A DNA stretch of 25,196 bases from an uncultured Megasphaera sp. (GTDB lineage Bacteria > Bacillota > Negativicutes > Veillonellales > Megasphaeraceae), in the NCBI GenBank assembly GCA_937895695.1, contig CALBLM010000194.1, positions 1 through 25,196 of the forward strand, in the 5' to 3' direction. This document shows, in pieces, positions 8,000 to 14,934 of the stretch. Positions within the stretch are counted from its first letter, which is position 1, and each line of letters begins with the position of its first letter. The notes under the pieces are model-generated. The model had not been told where the DNA came from and did not search any database. It saw only the letters and a list, made by a program, of their open reading frames with translations. Made by a program: the position numbers and the translations under genes.

Positions 8000-8028
8000 A
8001 TTATAACGGATATATTGCAATCTGTACA
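8000..8028 (-). promoter_or_regulatory. guaB promoter
   Basis: On the minus strand there is TGTACA (8023-8028), a 17-base spacer and a perfect TATAAT (8000-8005), placing the RNA start about 55 bases before guaB. It lies only 33 bases after the recG stop. No intrinsic terminator is visible between recG and guaB, so read-through from recG may add to expression. Confidence 0.65.
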
Positions 8029-8060
8029 TATTTTCATCCGCACTTTTCTAATATTTTCTT

Positions 8061-10100
8061 TCAGTTATTCCATACGCCCTGAAAATGTTTACCAAATCGC
8101 TGTTGCAATACATGGACAATTTGGGTTTCATCAGCATGTTCTTTTAAATACAATGACGCCCTGTCTCTGGCCGCTACGAGTAAATCAACATCCCGCACAA
8201 TATCAGCGGCTTTTAAATCAGGCAGTCCATGCTGGGCATAGCCAAATAATCGGCCTGCCCCCCGAAGGAGTAAATCCTTTTCTGACAGGGTAAATCCATC
8301 ATGAATTTGTTCCATCCATTTGAGTCGCTGCTGCGTTTCCTTGCTGCCGCCTTTGGCCAGCAAAATACAATACGCCTGCTGACTGCCGCGGCCTACCCGT
8401 CCCCGCAGCTGATGAAGCTGCGCTAGTCCAAACCGTTCTGCACCGTCAATCAACATGAGCGTCGCATTCGGAACATTGACGCCGACTTCAATGACACTAG
8501 TCGCTACGAGAAGATGTATCTCGCCATTCTGAAAGGCTTCCATTACCGCTTCTTTCTCTTTGCCTGCCATTTTGCCGTGTACAAGTCCGCAATGCCACTT
8601 TTTAAACACGGTCTGTCGCAATTTATCATATAATGCCGTCGCCGCCTGCAAATCGATGGTTTCCGATTCTTCTACTAAGGGACAGACGACATAACACTGC
8701 TGGCCGGCCTGCATCAATTTTTCCATAAATACATAAATCCGCTGCCGCATTGCTTCTCCTACGGCATAGGTTTTTACTTCTTTCCGTCCTGGTGGCATTT
8801 CTCGTATAGATGACACGTCTAAATCACCATATACAGAAAGTGCCAATGTGCGAGGAATTGGCGTGGCCGTCATGAACAGCGTATGCGGTGCTTTGCCTTT
8901 ATGCTGCAGAGCCGCACGTTGTTTGACACCAAATCGATGCTGTTCATCCGTAATAACCAGCCCCAATTCTTGAAACACGACATTCTCCTGAATCAAGGCG
9001 TGTGTCCCAATGAGAATTTGAATCGTACCATGTTGTAATTGTTCCAACAAGACAGCTCGTTCTTTGGCACTCGTACGACCTGTCAATAAGGCAATGCGAA
9101 CGGGCATATCCTGAAATAAACGGCCAAATTCTTCATAATGCTGAACTGCCAAAATTTCCGTTGGTGCCATCAATGCGCCTTGATAGCCGTTTTCAACAAT
9201 TTTAGCTAACGCCATTGCTGCAACGACGGTTTTTCCCGAACCGACATCACCTTGTATCAGACGCTGCATAGGTACTTCGCTTTCCATATCATTTTGTATG
9301 TCCAAAAAAGCCTGTACTTGCCCTTTTGTCAGCGTAAATGGCAGGTGTGAAATAAGTTGTTTTAATAGATTGCCATTTGGGCCGCATTTTATTCCCTGCC
9401 GTTTCCCTTCTTTTTGCCGACGCAGCAGCAATCCCAACTGCATGTCAAATAATTCTTCAAAAGCCAGTTGCTTTCTCGTGCGTCGTTGTATATCCCATGA
9501 AGGAGGAAAATGTATCCACGTATAGGCTTGCTGCACAGGTATCTGCGAATGACACGCTGTTTGCCCGCCATCCCATCCGGGAAACAATGCGGGATTTTCT
9601 GCAGCTGCCTCTAATGCCGTGCGTACGACTCTACGTACATCTTGCTGCCGCAATCCATCTGTAAGGCCATATACCGGTACCAATCCTTGCGATTTAGCAA
9701 TGCCTTCTTCTGTTTCCGGCCCATTCATTTGTCGCCGTCCATAAGCCCATTCCATTTTTCCAAAGGCCGTAATTGTCATGCCTTGATGAAATAATTTTTT
9801 CTTAAAAGGCTGATTAAACCAGACCAATTCTACAGCACCGCTGGCATCGGAAACTGTCACTTTCAGCAAAGTCATACCGCGACGCGGACGTATTTCTTGT
9901 ATGCTGCGCACAGTACCGCAAATCAAAACCGGTATCGGTGTCGGCAATGTAACGTCGGCAATTTGCTGCATATGGCTGTGATCTTCATATTCCTTGGGAA
10001 AATATTGTAATATATCGGTAATCGTAGATATACCTAATTTAGCAAATAACGCCTCTTTACGCGGGCCAATGCCCTTAAGTTGGCGAATGGAACAATTCAT
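8061..10100 (-). CDS. recG: ATP-dependent DNA helicase RecG
   Basis: RecG regresses stalled replication forks and migrates Holliday junctions. The 679-residue protein shows the N-terminal wedge/OB region (about 50-150) and helicase motifs. These are GDVGSGKT at 284-291 (Walker A), DEQHRFG near 385 (motif II), TATPIPRTLAL near 411 (motif III), and the C-terminal GRVGRG block (motif VI) followed by the RecG-type LLLRGAGRLFGYAQHGLPD segment. The ATG at 10098-10100 follows GGAG by seven bases and gives the normal family length. A longer open reading to 10274 overlaps the rpmB promoter and start and is not used. It diverges from rpmB. Confidence 0.97.
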   Translation of the reverse strand: MNCSIRQLKGIGPRKEALFAKLGISTITDILQYFPKEYEDHSHMQQIADVTLPTPIPVLICGTVRSIQEIRPRRGMTLLKVTVSDASGAVELVWFNQPFKKKLFHQGMTITAFGKMEWAYGRRQMNGPETEEGIAKSQGLVPVYGLTDGLRQQDVRRVVRTALEAAAENPALFPGWDGGQTACHSQIPVQQAYTWIHFPPSWDIQRRTRKQLAFEELFDMQLGLLLRRQKEGKRQGIKCGPNGNLLKQLISHLPFTLTKGQVQAFLDIQNDMESEVPMQRLIQGDVGSGKTVVAAMALAKIVENGYQGALMAPTEILAVQHYEEFGRLFQDMPVRIALLTGRTSAKERAVLLEQLQHGTIQILIGTHALIQENVVFQELGLVITDEQHRFGVKQRAALQHKGKAPHTLFMTATPIPRTLALSVYGDLDVSSIREMPPGRKEVKTYAVGEAMRQRIYVFMEKLMQAGQQCYVVCPLVEESETIDLQAATALYDKLRQTVFKKWHCGLVHGKMAGKEKEAVMEAFQNGEIHLLVATSVIEVGVNVPNATLMLIDGAERFGLAQLHQLRGRVGRGSQQAYCILLAKGGSKETQQRLKWMEQIHDGFTLSEKDLLLRGAGRLFGYAQHGLPDLKAADIVRDVDLLVAARDRASLYLKEHADETQIVHVLQQRFGKHFQGVWNN

Positions 10101-10169
10101 AAAAAAAACTCCTTGTATTTTTCTCTTTTTTATTGTATCATATTTTGTAGACTTTTTTATAAATATAAC

Positions 10170-10198
10170 TTGATTTACCCTATCTTTTATGATAAGAT
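10170..10198 (+). promoter_or_regulatory. rpmB promoter
   Basis: TTGATT (10170-10175), a 17-base spacer and TAAGAT (10193-10198) precede rpmB by about 40 bases. The match is moderate. Confidence 0.5.
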
Positions 10199-10237
10199 TT
10201 GTATGTTGTACTGTGATGGTGCAGGGAGGTGTAACCA

Positions 10238-10429
10238 ATGGCAAACTTTTGCGAAATTTGTGGCAAGGGAACAATGAGCGGCATGAATGTCAGCCATTCC
10301 CATTTAAAAACGAAAAAAACCTGGAAACCAAATATCCAGAGAGTACGCGCTATCGTAGACGGCGAAGTTAAACGTGTTAACGTATGCACTCGCTGCCTTC
10401 GTTCCGGCAAAGTACAGCGTGATGTTTAA
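10238..10429 (+). CDS. rpmB: Large ribosomal subunit protein bL28
   Basis: bL28 is a small basic protein of the 50S subunit. All 63 residues fit the family. Four cysteines (5, 8, 50, 53) form two pairs, CEIC and CTRC, giving the zinc-binding C+ form rather than the zinc-free paralogue. The WKPNIQRVRAIVDG core is typical. GGGAGGTG lies seven bases before the ATG. It is a single-gene unit between divergent recG and convergent ppsR, with its own promoter and terminator. Confidence 0.98.
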   Translation: MANFCEICGKGTMSGMNVSHSHLKTKKTWKPNIQRVRAIVDGEVKRVNVCTRCLRSGKVQRDV

Positions 10430-10441
10430 TCCTATATAAAA

Positions 10442-10473
10442 AAAGGTGATTCGATAAAGAATCATCTTTTTTT
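10442..10473 (+). terminator. rpmB terminator
   Basis: An 11-bp stem (10442-10452 with 10459-10469, one G-U pair) closes a 6-base loop and runs into a T-tract to 10473. It starts 12 bases after the rpmB stop. Confidence 0.9.
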
Positions 10474-10504
10474 ATTTTCTTTTACGTGTACAATCTATAT
10501 TCCT

Positions 10505-10536
10505 AGAGCCGTTCAGCCATTTGAACGGCTCTTTTT
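10505..10536 (+). terminator. Second plus-strand terminator hairpin
   Basis: A perfect 10-bp stem (AGAGCCGTTC with GAACGGCTCT) has an 8-base loop and is followed by TTTTG. The T-run is on the plus side only, so it acts rightward, as a back-up for rpmB or for a short RNA starting between the two hairpins. Confidence 0.75.
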
Positions 10537-10561
10537 GCAAGAAAAAAATCCGTACGCAGCA

Positions 10562-10587
10562 AAAAAGACGCCGTAAGGCGTCTTTTT
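10562..10587 (-). terminator. ppsR terminator, possibly bidirectional
   Basis: A perfect 11-bp stem (10562-10572 with 10577-10587) has a GTAA/TTAC loop and T-runs on both strands. It lies 9 bases after the leftward ppsR stop and faces the rpmB terminators. Confidence 0.88.
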
Positions 10588-10596
10588 CTATGCCAT

Positions 10597-11418
10597 TTAT
10601 TCGTGATACAGCTCTTTATTGCGTTTAACAATGTCCATAACAAGATTGGCCGTTTCTTCAATAGCTTTCGAAGATACATCAATAATGGGGCAATGCAGTC
10701 GGCGCATAACACCTCGTGCATACGTTAATTCCTCATTGATGCGTTCAATATTGGCATAATTGGCATTGGAATCCAAGCCCATACTGCGCAGCCGTTCTGA
10801 ACGAATAAAATTCAATTTAAATGGATCGATAATCAAGCCGACAATTTTTCGTGCCGGTACTTCAAACAATTCCGGTGGCAGTGCCACTTCCGGAACTAAC
10901 GGTAAGTTAGCCGCTTTCACGCGCTTGTGTGCCAAATACATAGACAATGGCGTTTTCGATGTACGAGATACACCGACAATAACAATATCCGCTTTTAAAA
11001 ATCCCATCGGATTTTTACCATCATCGAATTTAACAGCAAATTCAATCGCCTCTACCCGTTTGAAATATTCTTCATCCAGTTGATGAATCATTCCCGGTTT
11101 TGTTGTCGGTTCTGTCTGCGTAAGCGTTCCTACGCCGGCCAGCATCGGGCCAATAATATCAATTGCCGTAATACGCGCTGCACTGGTCAAATTCTTTAAG
11201 GTATTGCGCAACACCGGCGAAATAATCGTATAACAAATCATAGCTTGATTTTCCACCGCTTTTTGCACCAAATCTTCAAGTTGCTGCTCTGTCCGTATAT
11301 ACGGCATGCGCACAATATCAAATTCTTGTTTATCATATTGACTAGCTGCTGCTCTGGCTACTCGTTCAGCTGTATCTCCCAACGAATCAGAGCAGGCATA
11401 AATAATGGGTTTGCTCAC
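10597..11418 (-). CDS. ppsR: PEP synthase regulatory protein PpsR (ADP-dependent kinase / Pi-dependent pyrophosphorylase)
   Basis: Proteins of this family (DUF299; PSRP/PDRP) inactivate PEP synthase or pyruvate phosphate dikinase by ADP-dependent threonine phosphorylation and reactivate it by phosphorolysis. The 273-residue length is normal. The P-loop GVSRTSKTPLS lies at 149-159, and the N-terminal ACSDSLGDTAE block and LGLDxNANYAN-like C-terminal region fit the family. The start is GTG (11416-11418) with GGAG eight bases upstream, inside the end of the ccpN-like gene only one base away, so the two are co-translated. The neighbouring PEP synthase is the expected substrate (Thr415 beside His417). 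Confidence 0.95.
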   Translation of the reverse strand: MSKPIIYACSDSLGDTAERVARAAASQYDKQEFDIVRMPYIRTEQQLEDLVQKAVENQAMICYTIISPVLRNTLKNLTSAARITAIDIIGPMLAGVGTLTQTEPTTKPGMIHQLDEEYFKRVEAIEFAVKFDDGKNPMGFLKADIVIVGVSRTSKTPLSMYLAHKRVKAANLPLVPEVALPPELFEVPARKIVGLIIDPFKLNFIRSERLRSMGLDSNANYANIERINEELTYARGVMRRLHCPIIDVSSKAIEETANLVMDIVKRNKELYHE

Positions 11419-11419
11419 G

Positions 11420-12061
11420 TTACGTTCTCCTTCCTAAGCCACATTCCACAAATAAGCGCGTAATGTTTGTTTTTGATATTCTTCCTACAATCTGCAATTC
11501 CTTGCGTTCCTCGTCATCTGTATCTAATACGCGAACGACGGGAAGGCAATCCACTTCATATTCAATCATTCGCTGGGCTGCCACTAATGCTTTTTCATGG
11601 GGCTGCACATAAATCAATTTACTAACCGGCGTCATTACCATACGCACCGGTAAAGCCCGTAAATCATTATTGCCCATAGCCGTTTTCAGCAAATCTTTTC
11701 GCGATACGACGCCGGCCAAAATATTATCTGTCCCAACAAATACGGTACCCACATCTTCCGTAAACATCGCAATAATGGCATCATATGCACTCGTATGCTC
11801 TCCTACAATAACCGGTTGGGAAAGACAGGTTTCAATATTAATGTCCATAATGGCCTGAGACAATAAGTCTTTTTCTTGATCGCCTACAAAAAAGTATCCC
11901 AGTTTAGGCCGGGCGTCAATCAATCCTAACATGGTTAAAATCGCCAAGTCAGACCGCAGTGCAGCCCGTGTGACATGAAGTTGATTGGCTATTTTTTGGC
12001 CCGTAATCGGGCTGTTTTCTTTTACAATACGCAAAATCGTTTCTTGTCGTTCCGATAGCAT
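11420..12061 (-). CDS. ccpN: CcpN-like transcriptional repressor (HTH plus two CBS domains)
   Basis: This 213-residue protein has an N-terminal winged helix-turn-helix (about 5-58; GQKIANQLHVTRAALRSDL is the recognition region) and two CBS modules (about 75-130 and 140-205), which normally bind adenine nucleotides. This is the layout of Bacillus CcpN, a repressor of gluconeogenic genes whose activity depends on ATP/ADP. Bacillus also pairs it with the YqfL (PpsR-type) gene, as here. The ATG follows GGAGGTG. The targets in this organism are not known; a motif shared between its own promoter and the ppsA leader suggests autoregulation and control of ppsA. Orthology rests on architecture and gene order. 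Confidence 0.9.
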   Translation of the reverse strand: MLSERQETILRIVKENSPITGQKIANQLHVTRAALRSDLAILTMLGLIDARPKLGYFFVGDQEKDLLSQAIMDINIETCLSQPVIVGEHTSAYDAIIAMFTEDVGTVFVGTDNILAGVVSRKDLLKTAMGNNDLRALPVRMVMTPVSKLIYVQPHEKALVAAQRMIEYEVDCLPVVRVLDTDDEERKELQIVGRISKTNITRLFVECGLGRRT

Positions 12062-12110
12062 ATCGCGGTTTCACCTCCTGGGGTAATACTATATAACTGT
12101 TTTTACTATT

Positions 12111-12139
12111 ATCATAGCACATTTATCATTTTATGTATA
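12111..12139 (-). promoter_or_regulatory. ccpN-ppsR promoter
   Basis: On the minus strand there is TATACA (12134-12139), a 17-base spacer and TATGAT (12111-12116). The -35 box lies inside the candidate operator described separately. Confidence 0.55.
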
Positions 12140-12148
12140 CTATTTAAT
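12134..12148. promoter_or_regulatory. Candidate CcpN operator at the ccpN promoter
   Basis: TGTATACTATTTAAT on the plus strand matches the motif at 14654-14668 in the ppsA leader over the first nine bases and at three of the next six. It covers the -35 box of the ccpN-ppsR promoter, which would suit autorepression. This is inference from a two-site comparison. Confidence 0.35.
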
Positions 12149-12155
12149 GAACATA

Positions 12156-12199
12156 CAAAAAAAACAGTCCAAAAGAAATTACAATTTCTTTTGGACTGT
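12156..12199 (-). terminator. ppsA terminator
   Basis: A perfect 16-bp stem (12164-12179 with 12184-12199) has a four-base loop and a long T-run on the minus strand. It begins 24 bases after the ppsA stop and insulates ppsA from the ccpN promoter. Confidence 0.93.
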
Positions 12200-12223
12200 C
12201 CGTATTACATCACATATCACGAT

Positions 12224-14629
12224 TTACCAAGTATAATCTTCGGTTTCAGCCCGTCCTTTTCCGGTCAGTGAATCCATTAATATACGCTGTTCGATTTGTG
12301 CAACATGTTTCCGCGTTGCAATGACGGCATCTGGGTTGACAGAAATAGAATCAATACCGCTCTTTACCAAGAATTCGGCAAAATCCGGGTATACACTCGG
12401 AGCTTGGCCGCAAATCGAGACGGTTTTGCCATCTTTATGCGCCACAGTAATCAAATGGCGAATCGCTCTCTTGACGGCTAAGTTTCGTTCATCAAATAAT
12501 GGCGCAACCGTTTCATTATCACGATCACATCCCATAATCAGCATAGTCAAATCATTGGAACCAATAGAGTACCCATCTACAAATTGATTAAATTGATCGG
12601 CCAAAATGATATTGGACGGAATTTCTGCCATGAGCCATACTTTGAAATCCGGACCGCGATGCAATCCTTCGCTGGCCATAATATGGACAATACGTTCCAT
12701 TTCATCAACACGGCGACAGAAGGGAACCATAATATTCAAATTTTTAAATCCATATTCTTCCCGTACTTTGCGAACTGCCTGCAATTCTAATTTAAAGGCT
12801 TCGATGTATTTGGGATCATAATACCGCGATGCACCGCGCCATCCTAAGAGCGCACTGCTTTCTTGCGGTTCATAAGCATCGCCGCCTTTTAAATTCCGAT
12901 ATTCGCTGGATTTGAAATCACTCAGGCGAAGCGTTACCGGACGCGGAGCCAAGGCCTGGCAAACTTTGCGCATACCGTCAGCCAACTGATTGACTACCCG
13001 ATCGGATTGCCCCATTTCAATGAGATACAATGGATGTTCATGAATAAAGGTCGTCCAAATAAATTCTTCCCGCATCAATCCAATACCATCGCAAGGCAGT
13101 TTGCCATATTTTTCAGCCAAATCCGGATTGCCAAGATTCATGTAAATTTTAGTCCCCGTAATCGGTGCCGGTTCTGCAGCCACTACTGTTGCCGCGCCTG
13201 TCGGAGCTGCTTCTTCTTTAGGTTTAACGATATCCGATACGACACCGGCATAAACAATACCATTTGTTGCATCTACCGTAATTTCCATGCCATCTTCAAT
13301 CGTCGTCGTTGCTTCTACACTGCGGCTCTTCGTACCAACAATACACGGAATCCCCAATTCACGGCTAACAATAGAAGCATGACATGTCATACCGCCTGCA
13401 TCGGTTACAATCGCTTTGGCTTTCTTCATAGCCGGTACCCAATCCGGTGCCGTCATAGTTGTCACCAAAATTTCTCCATCTTTAAATTCCGCAATCTGAG
13501 CCGGATCTAAAATAACATGAGCTTTACCAGCTGCACTGCCCGGACTTGCCGGCAATCCTTTGACAACAACCTGACGTTCTGTCGTAACAGCTTCAGTATT
13601 GACATTGACTTTGTCTTTCTTTTCTTTATTTTTCTTGGACCAAACTGTTTCCGGGCGAGCCTGCAATAACCAAATTTTATTATCCCGTTCATCAACGCCC
13701 CATTCCATATCCATATAGCAGCCGTAATGAGCTTCAATCGCTTTAGCATAGGTTGCCAGTTCTTTCACTTGTTCATCAGAAATAACCTGTTTTTTCTGAT
13801 CTGCTTCATCGACGAGCTGTTCTTCGCAGTCACCGCCCGGCTTACGTACCAACTTAATGGGTTTCGTATTAATCATTTTCGAAAGGATGGTCAAATCATC
13901 TTTTTTGACTTTGAAGTTATCCGGTGTAACCGTACCTTGTACGACATATTCGCCAAGACCCCAGGCACCTTCAATAGTAATGGTCGAATCATCGCCGGTT
14001 ACCAAATCTACGGTAAACATAACACCTGCGGCTTTTGAAAATACCATCATTTGCACAGCCGCACTCAATGCAACCGATAAATGATCAAATCCTTTTTTCG
14101 TACGATAGTAGGTCGCGCGATCTGTAAATGTCGAAGCATAACATTCCTTTACTTTCTGAATGACCATATCGGCACCTTGTACATTTAAATACGTATCTTG
14201 CTGACCGGCAAAGCTGGCATCCGGAAGATCTTCTGCTGTTGCACTAGAGCGAACAGCCACGAAGGGATGTTTTTCTCCTACTTTTTTCCCCAATTTTGCA
14301 TAACTCTTACGAATCGCATCTGCTAAATCATCCGGCATATCTGCTGCGCAAATCGCTTCTCGAATCGCTGCCGTTACACTGCGAAGCTGAACAGGATCTT
14401 CTACATCCGTAAGATCTTTTAATAATTCTTTTATTTTCTTATCGAGTCCGGTAGCATGCATAAAATAGCGATAGCCTTCAGCAGTTGTCGCAAATCCATA
14501 CGGCACAGGCACGCTTGTCTGCGATGTTAACTCTCCCAACGAAGACGATTTACCACCAACTAGTGCTACATCTCCCCGACGTAGTTCATCAAACCACAAT
14601 ACAAATGCTTTATCTCTATTCTTTGCCAT
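12224..14629 (-). CDS. ppsA: Phosphoenolpyruvate synthase (pyruvate, water dikinase)
   Basis: PpsA makes PEP from pyruvate and ATP (releasing AMP and Pi) for gluconeogenesis, for example during growth on lactate. The 801-residue protein has the full domain order: the ATP-grasp-like nucleotide domain (about 1-340; RSSATAEDLPDASFAGQQDT near 127-146), the swivelling phosphohistidine domain with GGMTCHAS (His417 catalytic, Thr415 the site PpsR is expected to modify), and the C-terminal PEP/pyruvate barrel with GSNDLTML and SICGQAPS (Cys740). An alanine/proline-rich linker near residues 475-492 separates the last two. GGGAGGT precedes the ATG by eight bases. It has its own promoter and terminator, just upstream of its presumed regulators. 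Confidence 0.97.
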   Translation of the reverse strand: MAKNRDKAFVLWFDELRRGDVALVGGKSSSLGELTSQTSVPVPYGFATTAEGYRYFMHATGLDKKIKELLKDLTDVEDPVQLRSVTAAIREAICAADMPDDLADAIRKSYAKLGKKVGEKHPFVAVRSSATAEDLPDASFAGQQDTYLNVQGADMVIQKVKECYASTFTDRATYYRTKKGFDHLSVALSAAVQMMVFSKAAGVMFTVDLVTGDDSTITIEGAWGLGEYVVQGTVTPDNFKVKKDDLTILSKMINTKPIKLVRKPGGDCEEQLVDEADQKKQVISDEQVKELATYAKAIEAHYGCYMDMEWGVDERDNKIWLLQARPETVWSKKNKEKKDKVNVNTEAVTTERQVVVKGLPASPGSAAGKAHVILDPAQIAEFKDGEILVTTMTAPDWVPAMKKAKAIVTDAGGMTCHASIVSRELGIPCIVGTKSRSVEATTTIEDGMEITVDATNGIVYAGVVSDIVKPKEEAAPTGAATVVAAEPAPITGTKIYMNLGNPDLAEKYGKLPCDGIGLMREEFIWTTFIHEHPLYLIEMGQSDRVVNQLADGMRKVCQALAPRPVTLRLSDFKSSEYRNLKGGDAYEPQESSALLGWRGASRYYDPKYIEAFKLELQAVRKVREEYGFKNLNIMVPFCRRVDEMERIVHIMASEGLHRGPDFKVWLMAEIPSNIILADQFNQFVDGYSIGSNDLTMLIMGCDRDNETVAPLFDERNLAVKRAIRHLITVAHKDGKTVSICGQAPSVYPDFAEFLVKSGIDSISVNPDAVIATRKHVAQIEQRILMDSLTGKGRAETEDYTW

Positions 14630-14653
14630 CTTACTCTACCTCCCACGATAACG

Positions 14654-14668
14654 TGTATACTACTTGAA
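14654..14668. promoter_or_regulatory. Candidate CcpN operator in the ppsA leader
   Basis: TGTATACTACTTGAA on the plus strand is the partner of the motif at 12134-12148. It lies about 10-20 bases downstream of the inferred ppsA RNA start and touches a small CACG-ATAA-CGTG dyad (14644-14655). A repressor here would block early elongation. Inference. Confidence 0.35.
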
Positions 14669-14682
14669 GTGTTTTCATCATT

Positions 14683-14711
14683 ATAGTACTCTATTAAGTT
14701 ATGCTTGTCAA
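14683..14711 (-). promoter_or_regulatory. ppsA promoter
   Basis: On the minus strand there is a perfect TTGACA (14706-14711), a 17-base spacer and TACTAT (14683-14688) running into a TATAAT three bases further on. The RNA start would be near 14675, about 45 bases before the ATG. Confidence 0.8.
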
Positions 14712-14731
14712 GTTTTTTTCTATTTTTATGG

Positions 14732-14751
14732 TATATTATTTTTATAATATA
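14732..14751. repeat. AT-only dyad in the ppsA/PBP divergent region
   Basis: TATATTAT and ATAATATA flank a TTTT centre, upstream of the ppsA -35. A second dyad, TTTTAC-AAT-GTAAAA, lies at about 14763-14777. Nothing else is visible in this roughly 300-base divergent region besides the two promoters. Significance is uncertain because of the AT content. Confidence 0.35.
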
Positions 14752-14811
14752 TTACACTATATTTTACAATGTAAAAGTAACGGTACATATATAGGCGTAT
14801 AAACACGAATA

Positions 14812-14820
14812 TGTTATAAT
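14812..14820 (+). promoter_or_regulatory. Promoter of the class A PBP gene (extended -10)
   Basis: TGTTATAAT is an extended -10 box; no good -35 lies 16-18 bases upstream. It implies a 5' leader of about 110 bases before the ATG. The 7-base arms AACGAGT and ACTCGTT lie in that leader with a long loop. Confidence 0.55.
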
Positions 14821-14934
14821 AAGAAATTAGTAAAGTTTATTTATTCTGTCTAATCATCATTAAAACGAGTTTGTCATCGTCTGTATTCATTTGTTGAACA
14901 CTCGTTGTCACACCCGTGTATAGTAGGAGGATAT

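Noticed and set aside
10101..10274. 58-codon upstream extension of recG
   Set aside because: It overlaps the divergent rpmB promoter and start. The ATG at 10100 has GGAG at seven bases and gives the usual RecG length.
13007..13510. 167-residue plus-strand open frame inside ppsA
   Set aside because: It is antisense to a strongly conserved gene, has Cys/Arg/Asn-rich composition typical of a shadow frame, and shows no ribosome site or family signal.
14905..14934. TTG start ten codons upstream for the PBP
   Set aside because: No Shine-Dalgarno site precedes it, whereas AGGAGG precedes the ATG at 14935.
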